Source of the DNA: Tuctoria greenei | Taxonomy: Eukaryota; Streptophyta; Magnoliopsida; Poales; Poaceae | DNA length: 64,000 nucleotides | Assembly (NCBI GenBank): GCA_036927565.1 | Contig: JAYESD010000008.1 | Span: 115,428,279 to 115,492,278 of the forward strand | Direction: 5' to 3' | Part shown: positions 11,139 to 20,509 of the stretch, in pieces | Numbering within the stretch: the first letter of the stretch is position 1 | How the letters are laid out: the number at the start of each line of letters is the position of its first letter | The notes under the pieces: generated by a model | What the model saw: only the letters and a program-made list of their open reading frames with translations | The model's database searches: none | Told to the model about the DNA's origin: nothing | Program-made: the position numbers and the translations under genes

Positions 11139-11422
11139 TTACTTGACGTTTTCTTGTGATTCTTGTTGTCCTGTCCTCGTGACTTGATTTTCTATGATCT
11201 ACACTGATTTGTCATATTTTGAACACGTTGGAAACACTCATGCACATAGTTTCTTTAACAGATCATTTATCTACTGAGTAGTTTTTGTTGCTTCCGCTAA
11301 AAAACTTTAATCCGCCATTCACTCCTCTCTAGTAGCTTTTTACGTGCTCCTCGATCCGACAAGAACTTTAAATATAGTTTAGGAGATGGTGAATATGTAT
11401 GTAAACTTAAGCAGGTAGTGGA

Positions 11423-11800
11423 TGTTAAGCCCAAAAACCTTGGTGTTCATCTCAGCCGTGAAAGTGAAAATGAGGAAAAGAAAAAAATACATCGAGAAAG
11501 AGAAGGAATAATTCAAACCCTAATATGGAAGGTTCAAATTTAAATCTAAAAGTACATAAAAATAGTTAAAAAAGAGATTTGAGCTCACCTGTGTGTTTCT
11601 CATAATTCAAATATCACCTCTGCCTTTTTTGCTATTTTTGAACCTCCTTTGCTATTTAATTGGATCAAACAGAAGAGGGGACTCAAATTCAAACCTTAGG
11701 ATCAATTTCAAATTGATCAATTTTTGAATCTGATTGGAGAAATGGGTGCAGAATATTCAAAGTACACCACCTGCCAAATTGTTTTAATTTTAGACATCAT
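11423..11800 (+). repeat. 5' LTR of element F, piece 1
   Basis: Starts TGTTAAGCCC, and its first 60 bp align by eye with the start of the 3' LTR at 34517. Both then have AAACCCTAATATGGAAGG-like and AAATTTAAATTTGAATCTG-like stretches (compare 34610-34830). No coding sequence. It ends where the LINE is inserted at 11801. The 61 bp between H' and this start (11362-11422) are unassigned. Confidence 0.55.
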
Positions 11801-13322
11801 ACAACAACAACCAAGCCTTTGTCCCAAACAAGTTGGGGTCGGCTAGAAATGAAACCCAACAATTTTGAATAAAAGTAATAAAAAATAAGATGAAAGTAAA
11901 AAAAATCTACATTTTATTTATTCTAGAAACAGGTTAATAAGAAAGAAGATAAGAGTAACAGATTACGAATAAACTAAGATTCTGGCACATGAATTGCTAA
12001 TTTCCATGCAGTCCTATCATGAGCCAAATCTCTAGGTATGTCACACTCCTTTAAATCTCGTTTCACCGCCTCCTGCCATGTCAACCTTGGTCGACCTCTA
12101 CCCCTCCTAAAATTTTCTCTACTCTTTATAATCCCACTGTTAACCGGTGCTTCTGGAGGTCTCCGCTGAATATGCCCAAATCACCGTAGGCAATGTTGGA
12201 CTAGCTTCTCGTCAATCGGTTCCACCCCTACCCTATCACGTATTACTTCGTTCCTAATTTTGTCTCTTCTTGTGTGACCACACATCCACCGTAGCATGCG
12301 CATCTCCGCAAACACTCATTTGTTGGACATGTTGCCTTTTAGTTGGCCAACATTCTGCTCCATACAGCATCGCAGGTCTGATCACCGTCCTATAGAATTT
12401 TCCTTTCAATTTTTGTGGAACTTTCTTATCACATAAGATTCCAGATGCTTGTCGCCACTTCATCCACCCGATCTTGATCCTGTGACAAACATCTTCGTCA
12501 ATATCACCATTGCTTTGTAACATTGATCCTAAATATCGAAATGTGTCCCTCCTAGGTACTACTTGTCCTTGTAAACTAATATTACCATCCTCGCACCCGA
12601 CATCACTAAAGTCACATCTCATATACTCGGTCTTGGTTCTACTAAGTCTAAACCCCTTAGACTCTAAAGTCTGCCTCCATAGCTCCAATTTTCTATCAAC
12701 ACCATCTCTAGTTTCATCTACCAACACTACATCATCAGCAAAAAGCATACACCGAGGGATATCCCCTTGTATATCTTTCGACACCTCATCCATCACTAAG
12801 GAAAAGATGTAAGGACTTAAGGCTGATCTTTGGTGTAACCCTATCGTGATGGGAAAAGTGTCGGTCTCACTATCTCTTACGCGCACATTTGTCACCATAT
12901 TATCGTACATATCCTTGATAAGGTTAATGTACTTTGTTGGGACTTTGTGTTTCTCTAGTGCCCACCACATGACCGGTCTTGGTACCTTATCGTATGCCTT
13001 CTCCATGTTAATGAACACTAAATGTAGATCCTTCTTTTGTTCCCTATACCTCTCCATAAGCTGACGGAGTAAGAAAATCGCCTCCATAGTGGACCTCCCA
13101 GGCATAAAACCAAACTGGTTTTTAGTGACCTTGATCACTTTCCTCAAGCGGTGTTCAATCACTCTCTCCCAGAGCTTCATAGTATGACTCATGAGCTTAA
13201 TTCCTCGGTAATTAGTACAACTTTGAACATCTCCTTTATTTTTGAAGATGGGTACTAAAATACTTTTCCGCCACTCTTCAGACATTTTGTTTGGCTGAAA
13301 AATGCGGTTGAATAGTTTAGTG
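11801..13322 (-). mobile_element. RTE-type LINE, 5'-truncated
   Basis: The sense 3' end is at the left: GTTGGGGTCGGCTAG-like sequence in reverse (11830-11850), then a short TTG repeat at 11801-11812, as in plant RTE LINEs. The 5' end is truncated inside the reverse transcriptase. Target duplication GACATCAT is seen at 11793-11800 and again at 13323-13330, which fixes both ends. It inserted into the LTR of element F. The tail-side duplication and 5' truncation are the normal outcome of target-primed reverse transcription. Confidence 0.9.
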
Positions 13323-13330
13323 GACATCAT
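11974..13330 (-). pseudogene. LINE reverse transcriptase, truncated and frameshifted
   Basis: The 358-residue frame 12254-13330 is the RT of a non-LTR retrotransposon. Motifs in order: ILVPIFKNKGD, CTNYRGIKLMSHTMKLWERV, NQFGFMPGRSTMEAIF, DMEKAYDKVPR-like (here NMEKAYDKVPR), GLHQRSALSPYIF, MLFADDVVLVDE (the catalytic FADD), KTEYM, and FRYLGSML. RT copies the LINE RNA at the nicked target. The N-terminal endonuclease is absent. Near 12320 the frame shifts, and the usual C-terminal part continues in another frame to a stop at 11974-11976. GLHQRSALSP has Arg where the family has Gly. Confidence 0.9.
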
Positions 13331-13955
13331 ATATTATTTTTAATTAATCAATTCAAGGGAGAGAATTTGATTTCAAATTCAAATTTAAACTTCACTATCT
13401 GTGTTTTCAAAATTCAGACTTGAATTCATCTGTGCACTCATCATGCGTGAAATATCCTACTTGCCATGTTTGGTTAATTTCAGAAATCCTTTGCTATTTA
13501 AATTGAGGGGAAAAAGAAGATAAGGGTGAGAATGGTGTGGGTCCCACTTGTCAGTTTTCCCTCACAAGCCAAAGCAGAGGACGTTCGGTTCCCTCCTCTG
13601 TTCCTATCATCAGCATCACGGCAGAAAAATCTTTGTCACTTCCTGCTTGTCGAAGACCTAGTTGCGGCCCTTGTGAACCAGCTAACGGAAAAATGGAATT
13701 ACAGTAGCTAGCCTCCAGGTCATGAAGAACGACTTTAACCAAGAGGAGAAGCACTTGCTGGTGCACCTTATTGCTGAAGCAAACGAGAGATGGCTTGTAA
13801 GGTCGGGAACACATCGGCGATGACTAGAACAGGGGAGAGTTTCCACTCAGCGGCCACTGTTGCGATGATTCCTGCTCCGAGATGGCATGAGCTGGCCATA
13901 ACACAAGAAACAAAGAATTATAACCCACCTTGCTGTGCCACCAGCTGGAACAGAG
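13331..13955 (+). repeat. 5' LTR of element F, piece 2
   Basis: Non-coding sequence between the LINE target site and the copia G target site (TSD CAGAG at 13951-13955). It has AAATTCAAATTTAAA-type stretches and GTGGGTCCCACTTGTCAG, comparable to GGGCTCACATGTCAG near 34965 in the 3' LTR of F. Short ORFs here (13526-13990) are not recognised as genes. Confidence 0.5.
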
Positions 13956-14072
13956 TGTTGGACTGTGTTGAGTTATGTGTTTGGGCCTAGCCTGTATACC
14001 GGCCCATCTATGTATCTATAAATATGTACCTAGACCTATAGTTAATCAAGCATTCATTCTAGCCTTCTATCA
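13956..14072 (+). repeat. 5' LTR of element G (117 bp)
   Basis: Runs from TGTTGGACTG to CTTCTATCA. A TATA box, TATAAATA, lies at 14017-14024. It is followed at once by CGGTATCATTAGCC (14073-14086), a degenerate match to the usual tRNA-iMet primer-binding site TGGTATCAGAGC. Confidence 0.93.
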
Positions 14073-14097
14073 CGGTATCATTAGCCAAACCCTAATC

Positions 14098-15794
14098 CCT
14101 ACCACCCTAACCCCACCCCCCACCGCCGCCGGCGGCACCCCCTCCTGACCGCCGCCGCCGGCGCACTTCCCCTGCCCGCCGCCGCCGGCGCCCTCCCCCT
14201 GGCCGCCGCCGCCGGCACCCCCCTCCTGGTCGCCGGCGCGCCCCTGACCCAGCCGCCGCCGACCGCCTCCCTCCCTAGCGCCGGCGCGCCTCTGGCCCAG
14301 CCGCCTCCTTCCCTGGCGCCGGCGCGCCCCTGCCGCAGCCGCCGCCAGCCGCCTCCCTGCGCCGGCGCGCCCCTGACCCAGCCGCCGCCGGCCGCCTCCT
14401 TCCCCTGGGTCGGCGCGCCCCTGGCCCAGCCGCCGCCGGTTGCTCCTCCCTCCCTGGTCGGCGCGCCTCTGACTGGCGCGTCTCTGGCCGGCGCCGTCTC
14501 CTCCCTGGCCGCCGCTCCTCTTGCCAGCGCCGCTCCATCCCTGGCCGGCTCCCTCCCCTGCGCCGGTGCGCCTGCCACTGGTCCGGCAGCGGGCGCGCCC
14601 CTCATCGACATGACTCGGCCTGCGTACGGCGCTGCGACTGGTCCCGCCGCCGGCGGCCCACTTGCCGGCCCCACTGTCATCGCCTTCATGACGGGCTCCA
14701 GATCTGCTGTTGGCACTGCTACTGCTCCTCGTGCGGCCACTGATCCTCTCTACGGCATCGCCAGCACCACCACGACGGCCGCGGACACCTCCGGTGTCTT
14801 CGCGGCTCTAGCTGCCTCTCGCGATCGCGAGCGGGCACTCGCTCTTGCCTTAGAGCAGGAGCGCGCCTCGGCGGCTGCTCTCTCGCACCAGATCCAGGAG
14901 AGCGCTCACCGACCGCCGGGCGCGACGTACGAGCCCACCTCCGACACCAGTGTGCACTCCGCATACTCGGCGTCGCTCACCGCTGCCCTACACGCCCAGG
15001 CGGTTGGAGTTCAGAACATTCGGACACTAGTGCCGACTGTTCTGAGTTGCACCTCCACCACCTACGCCCGCTGGCATAATGAGTTCCTCCTCACGTTACG
15101 GCGGTACCAGCTTGCGGACCGCGTCCAGCAGGACGACGCCCCGTGGGATGACTCTTGGACCAGCATGGACAGTCTGGTCCTTGCCTGGATCCTTGGCACT
15201 CTCGCCGATGATCTGTACAAGCTTGTTGGACAGCATGGTGGGGGGACCGCGTGTCGGGCTTGGCAGATACTGGAGCACCACTTCTTGGGGAACCGTGCGA
15301 CTCGGGCTCTTCATATTAACGCACGGTTCCAGACTACAGTGCAGGGTGACCGTTCCATCTCTGCCTACTATGGAGAGATGAAGGGCATGGCTGACTCCTT
15401 GCACGACCTTGGCGAGCCGGTCGCTGACAGCACTCTAGTACTTCGGGTCCTTCACGGCCTGAACGAGCGCTGCAGCCATCTTCGCTTCTGGCTTCTCCGT
15501 ATGGAGCCGCCACCGACCTTCGAGAAGGTCTGGTCTGATCTCGAGCTTGAGGAGATCACGACTGGTGGATCTGCTACCTCTGGGTCTGCCACAGCCTTCT
15601 ATGGCTCTGGGCAGCCCTCACGCCCACCGTCTTCTGGGGGACCACTACCGCGACCACCTACTCCACCTACCGCTCCGGGTGCCCTTGCTGGCTCTGGGGG
15701 TGGTACTCGTCGACGTCGCGGCGGAAGGCGCACAGGACGAGGTGCTGGTGGCACTCCTACGTCCACTGCTCATACTGGTAGTGGTACTCGCTAG
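14098..15794 (+). pseudogene. gag: gag of element G with a Pro/Ala-rich repetitive N-terminal extension
   Basis: The ORF with ATG at 14610 (394 residues to the stop at 15792-15794) is a copia gag. Its centre, VPTVLSCTSTTYARWHNEFLLTLRRYQL, DSLVLAWILGTL, WQILEHHFLGN, YYGEMKGMADSLHDLGEPV and LRVLHGLNERCSHLR, is the UBN2/retrotran-gag fold. The C-terminal end is Gly/Arg-rich. The same frame is open upstream to about 14098 through very GC-rich, degenerate tandem repeats (GCCGCCGCCGGCGCGCCCC type) coding for Pro/Ala/Arg runs; no ATG is seen there. The stop TAG at 15792-15794 is in frame with the following pol ORF at 15846, so a single CAG-to-TAG change explains it. Confidence 0.85.
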
Positions 15795-17555
15795 GGAGGT
15801 GCGCCCTGGCCCACACCGTACAACCCGTGGACTGGCCAGATCTCTATGTGGCCTGGACCGTCTCTGGGTCTTCTTGGGGCGCCACCGACTTCCTCCACTC
15901 CACGTCAGCCACGTCCTCAGGCGGCGTACGTAGCCCATCCGGGCTATGGTGGACCTGGTCGCTCTGCGGCTGGATCGCCAACTCCAGCCTACGGCGATGC
16001 TTCCTACCCCGCTGGGTACTCGGAGCCACCAGCACCACTCCAGGAGCTGCCCATGGGGTGGGACCGTCAGGACTTGGTGTCTTCCTTCAGCACCATGCAC
16101 CTTACACTGCCGACTACTGATTGGGTGGCTGATTCTGGCGCTTCCTACCACACCACCCCAGATGCTGGTATTCTCTCTTCTACCCACCCACCTCATCCCT
16201 CGTTTCCTTCATCGATCGTTGTTGGCAATGGATCCGTTCTTCCAGTCACCTCAGTAGGTGACTCAGTTTCTCCGGGTTCATTCCATCTTAATAATGTTCT
16301 CGTTGCTCCAGACATTATTCAAAATTTGCTTTCCATTCGTCGTTTCACCACTGATAATAATATTTCTGTTGAGTTTGATCCTTTTGGTTTGTCTGTGAAG
16401 GATCTTTCCACCCGGCGTCTTCTTCTTCGATGTGATAGTCCGGGGCCCCTGTACACTCTTCGACTTCCTTCTTCCGCTGCGTCTCTGTCTTTTGCTCTGG
16501 CTACGACAGCTTCGTCCGCTACTTGGCACCGTCGGCTTGGTCACCCTGGCGCTGATGCTATGTCGGAGTTGTCTAGTAGTTCAGTTATATCGTGTACTAG
16601 GGGCACACATGGGTCATTGTGTCACGCTTGTCAGCTTGGTCGCCATGTTCGGCTTCCCTTTCCCACTTCTGTGTCTCATGTGCAACATATTTTTGATCTT
16701 ATCCATTGCGATTTGTGGACATCTCCTGTTATCAGTGTCTCGGGTTTTAAATATTATTTGGTGGTACTTGATGATTTCTCACATTTCTCTCGGACTTTTC
16801 CCTTACGTCTGAAATCTGAGACATTTGATACTCTCTCTCACTTCTTCACTTGGGTTTCCACACAGTTTGGGCGTACTGTTCGTGCTTTCCAGTGTGACAA
16901 TGGACGAGAGTTTGACAACTCGCGACTCTGTGACTTTCTTCTTACACATGGAACACAGCTACACATGTCTTGCCCATACACATCCCCTCAGAATGGCAAG
17001 GCTGAGTGCATGCTTCGCACCACTAATGATGTCATGCGTTCCTTGATGTTTCAGGCATCTATCCCCGCTCAATACTGGGTAGAGGCACTTCACACTGCCA
17101 CCTTCCTCCTTAATCGCCTTCCCACCAAGGAAATTCGAGCACTGACTCCTTTCTTTGCCCTGTATGGCACTACCCCTCTCTACAACCACCTCCGTATCTT
17201 CGGGTGCGCATGCTACCCTAATCTTTCCGCCACTGCTCCACATAAGCTTGCGCCCCGCTCTACTAGGTGTGTCTTTCTTGGGTACTCCCTTGAGCATAAG
17301 GCATATCGGTGCCTCGACCTCTCTACCCACCGCATTTTGATCTCTCAACACGTCCTCTTCGACGAGTCATCCTTCCCCTTTTCTTCCTCCACCTCTGGTT
17401 CAGTTGCAGAGCTGGACTCTCTTTTTTCTACTGACATCGAGGCTGCTCCACCACAGCTGCCTTGGCCTTTTTTGCAGGTACATCACCCACCAGCTAGTAG
17501 GTGGCTCCCACGATGTCGCCAGCTGCACCTTATGCAGCACCGACACCTGTGGTGA
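15795..17555 (+). pseudogene. Protease and integrase of element G
   Basis: Same frame as gag. Protease motif WVADSGASYHTT lies near 16115-16150. The GAG-pre-integrase zinc finger follows: WHRRLGHPG ... SLCHACQLGRH. Integrase core residues are present: D in LIHCDLWTSPV, D in FQCDNGREF and E in NGKAECMLR. The target-specificity tail has LNRLPTKEI, GTTPLYNHLRIFGCACYP and RSTRCVFLGYSLEHKAYRCLD, typical of copia. The frame is lost after about 17480 (FSSSTSGSVAELD then shifted). Apart from the upstream stop and this shift it looks intact. Confidence 0.9.
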
Positions 17556-18150
17556 CTCCGGCTGTGCCTCCTACAGCCACGACACGGCGGTTCACTGACC
17601 CTGCTCTCGTCTACCAGCGACGAGTGCGGGTTGGTGCCCAGGCTCCGTCGACCCTGGGGATGAGTGCTGCACCACGCGTGGCACCGACGTCTCCTGCTGC
17701 GCCACGCACGGCCCCGGCGTCTCCGACCTCGCCTCCTGCACCACACGAGGCCCCGGCGCCTCCTACAGCTGCGCCACGCGCGGCAACGGTGTCTCCGACC
17801 TCGACTCCTGCGCCACACGAGGTCCCGACGTCTCCTACGGCTCACGTGCGGCCCCAACATCTACAACCTCGACTCCTGCGCCACACGAGGTCCCAGCGAC
17901 CCCTACAGCTGCGCCACGCGCGGCCTCGGCGTCTCCGGCCTCGACTCCCGCGCCGTGCGGGGACCCGACGACTACTCTGGCTCCCGCGTCCCCCGCTGCA
18001 CCACGCGCGGCCCCTGTTCCACGGTTCGCTGACCCTGCTCTTGTCTACCAGTGACGAGAGCGGGTTGGTGCCTCTACGCCTGCGCGTCCAGAGCCCTCGG
18101 TGTACCACCCACCGTTGCTCCACTGGGACCCAGGATATGTTCACCCGATG
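17480..18150 (+). other. Tandemly repetitive linker between integrase and RT in element G
   Basis: 17501-18154 is open in a third frame and codes for Ala/Pro/Thr-rich repeats. DNA units resemble CTGCGCCACGCGCGGCC followed by GGTGTCTCCGACCTCGACT, repeated with changes from 17660 to 18020, plus two copies of the TTCACTGACCCTGCTCT block at 17590 and 18023. Two frameshifts bracket this region, probably because repeat slippage changed its length. In copia elements the integrase-RT linker is variable, but this one is clearly expanded by duplication. Confidence 0.7.
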
Positions 18151-19785
18151 GTGACTAGACGTGCCGCTGGGGTTCTCCGACCTCTTGAGAGGTTCTCCGG
18201 AGTGGTACTCTCTTCGACGACACCGACACCATCCACTCCCTCTTCGGTATCACCTATACCGACCTCCGTCCGTAGCGCCCTCGCTGACCCTCACTGGCGC
18301 CGCGCTATGGAGGAGGAGTATGCGGCCCTACTTGCCAACCGGACATGGGACCTTGTTCCCCGTCCTTCCCGTGGCAACGTTGTCACAGGCAAGTTGGTTT
18401 TCATGCATAAGAGGAAGGCAGATGGCTCCCAGGAGAGATATAAGACTCGTTGGGTACTTCGGGGCTTCACTCAGCGCCTTGGAGTGGACTACGACAAGAC
18501 CTTCAGTCCGGTGGTTAAGCCAGCGACAGTACGGACTGTTCTGTCATTGGCTCTCTCGCGTTCTTGGCCTGTCCACCAGTTGGACGTCAAGAACGCCTTC
18601 TTTCACGGGACGCTGACAGAGACGGTGTACTGCAGTCAGCCGACAGGGTTCGTTGATTCAGCCCGTCTAGACTTGGTCTGCCGGCTGAACAAGTCTCTAT
18701 ACGGGCTGAAGCAGGCGCCTCGGGCTTGGTACAGCCGGTTCGCCTCCTTCCTGGCCTCGTTTGGCTTCGTCGAGGCCAAGTCGGACACCTCGCTCTTCGT
18801 TTACAGGCATGAGGGTGACACTGTCTACCTCCTCCTGTACGTGGACGATATTGTACTCACAGCGTCCAGCCTCGCTCTTCTTCAACGCACGATCTCCGCC
18901 CTGCAGCGTGAGTTCGCGATGAAGGACCTCGGCCAGCTCCACCACTTCCTGGGCGTTGCGGTCGAGCACCGTCTGGACGCTCTGTTCCTCCACCAGCGCC
19001 AGTACTGCCTGGATATCCTCGAGCGAGCGGGCATGGCTGATTGCAAGCCGTGCTCCACTCCCGTGGACACCCAGGCAAAGCTGGCTTCGGCCGACGGCGC
19101 CTCGGTCGCCGACCCCACCTCTTACAGGAGTCTTGCAGGTGCCTTGCAGTATCTCACCTTCACCAGGCTGGACATCTCATACGCGGTTCAGCAGGTGTGT
19201 CTCCATATGCATGATCCGCGGGAGACGCATCTCACGGCGATGAAGCGGATTCTTCGGTACCTACGCGGCTCCCTCGACTACGGCCTTCTATTTCGACGTG
19301 ACTCGCCTTCTGAGTTGATGGTCTACACCGACGCTGACTGGGCGGGGTGCCCTGATACCCGCCGTTCCACCTCTGGCTACGCCGTCTTCCTGGGGGGGAA
19401 TCTTGTCTCCTGGTCCTCGAAGCGGCAACCCGTGGTTTCTCGCTCCAGTGCTGAGGCGGAGTACCGCGCCGTGGCTAACGGCGTAGCAGAGGCGTCTTGA
19501 CTCCAGCAGTTACTTCAGGAGCTCCACTCCCCTGTCGCCCGGAGGACGTTGGTCTACTGTGATAATGTCAGCGCTATTTACCTCTCCATCAACCCCGTCC
19601 AGCACCAGCGCACGAAACATGTAGAGATTGATCTTCACTTTGTTTGTGAGCGGGTTGCACGCGGTGAGGTTCGAGTTCTCCACGTGCCGACGACGTCATA
19701 GTTTGCCGACATCTTCACGAAGGGACTCCCGTCGACTTTGTTTTCTGAGTTTCGGTCCAGTCTCAACATCTGTTGTGGCTAAATG
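18050..19785 (+). pseudogene. Reverse transcriptase and RNase H of element G
   Basis: The 466-residue frame 18100-19500 starts the RT at RSALADPHWRRAMEEEYAAL and shows WVLRGFTQRLGVDYDKTFSPVVK, QLDVKNAFFHGTL, SLYGLKQAPRAWY, LLLYVDDIVLT (catalytic YVDD) and FAMKDLGQLHHFLGV. RNase H starts at MVYTDADWAGCPDTRRSTSGY and has SRSSAEAEYRAVA. It ends prematurely at TGA (19498-19500), most simply from TGG. The family sequence continues in frame (LVYCDNVSAIYL, RTKHVEIDLHFV), with another stop, TAG, near 19699 inside the terminal ADIFTKGLP motif. Confidence 0.9.
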
Positions 19786-19787
19786 TT

Positions 19788-19919
19788 GGGACTGCGGGGG
19801 GGTGTTGGACTGTGTTGAGTTATGTGTTTAGGCCTAGCCTGTATACCGGTCCATCTATGTATCTATAAATATATACCTAGACCTATGGTTAATCAAGCAT
19901 TCATTCTAGCCTTCTATCA
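19788..19919 (+). repeat. Polypurine tract and 3' LTR of element G
   Basis: The G-rich tract GGGACTGCGGGGGGG ends at 19802, directly before the LTR start TGTTGG (19803). This is the priming site for plus-strand DNA. The LTR ends CTATCA at 19919 and is followed by the TSD CAGAG. It differs from the 5' copy at four sites only. Confidence 0.92.
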
Positions 19920-19924
19920 CAGAG

Positions 19925-20509
19925 AACATCGGTGGGAGGTTTCTTGCACGAAGGAAAAGCAAGGACAGCAGCAAGAACTCGAGTTCCAGGCCAGGAGTGG
20001 ATGAAGGCGCGGCTTGTGCAGACTCACTTGAGGCGGAGGCATGTCTTATGGTGCTGGTAACAGAGAAAACAGGGATGGCGCCCGGTGGTGCATTGTTCTG
20101 CTCGGGAGAGGAATAGCAGCAAGGGATTCTTTGGCTGGGTAGGCCGCAGCTGCTGGCCAGAGAATTGACTAGGGGCGGCAGCTTTTCTTGGCTCTGCTCT
20201 CCTCAGCTCTGCTATGAACAAGAGTTGCAAGAGAGAAAGAGAAGAAGTGAAGCACGATGCTTGGAGGCTAAGGCAAGGCAGAGGTGCAAACCTGCTCACA
20301 AGCTGTCTTCCTCTAATTCTCCATACACTTGCGATAATAGACTAAGCCTGTTAGAAATTATGTTCCAGAGCTCCTATTGCGTACTATCCTGTAGCAATAA
20401 GATTGGATTATGGTCAAGTCATCAGACCGGAAACCAAATATTCCCTATTTCCGCCCATAAACCAAGGTCACCGTCGATTCTCATCTTACAGTCATTTGCT
20501 GTGCAACTA
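19925..20509 (+). repeat. 5' LTR of element F, piece 3
   Basis: Non-coding DNA between copia G and element E. It ends in AACTA (20505-20509), the target duplication of the E-Cassandra composite. No recognisable gene; the short ORFs at 20024-20572 are on both strands and match nothing I know. Assignment to F follows from removing the bracketed insertions. Confidence 0.45.

Larger units (their letters stand above)
9090..11361 (+). repeat. H': copia-type LTR related to that of element H, interrupted by a CACTA element
   Basis: 9140-9742 plus 11142-11361 is collinear with 37381-38136, the 5' LTR of element H. Shared landmarks are GGTGTTTGGAAGT, GATTGCTTCTATCTG, AGGAGTAGGAGTCCTAGTT, ACACGAGTTTCTTTG and GATTGACCTTTG. 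It ends CGATCCGACA (11352-11361), matching the CGATCCTACA end of the H LTR. No primer-binding site follows, so this is a solo LTR or a 3' LTR. The left boundary is unclear and 9082-9140 may still belong to it. A CACTA element lies inside and homology resumes after it. Confidence 0.65.
13956..19919 (+). mobile_element. Element G: Ty1/copia retrotransposon (Retrofit/Ale type), complete but mutated
   Basis: Two 117-bp LTRs (13956-14072 and 19803-19919) bound a gag-pol in copia order (integrase before RT). TSD CAGAG is exact on both sides (13951-13955, 19920-19924). The LTRs differ at 4 of 117 positions, all transitions (96.6% identity), so the insertion is fairly recent; at the commonly used grass rate of 1.3e-8 per site per year this is roughly 1-1.5 million years. 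The very short LTR and lack of a CCHC knuckle in gag fit the Ale/Retrofit group. Nonsense codons and two frameshifts make it non-autonomous now. Confidence 0.93.

Noticed and set aside
14099..14740. A 213-residue minus-strand ORF rich in Gly/Ala/Arg
   Set aside because: It is the reverse of the GC-rich repeats in copia G gag; the plus strand carries the recognisable gag, so this is a shadow.
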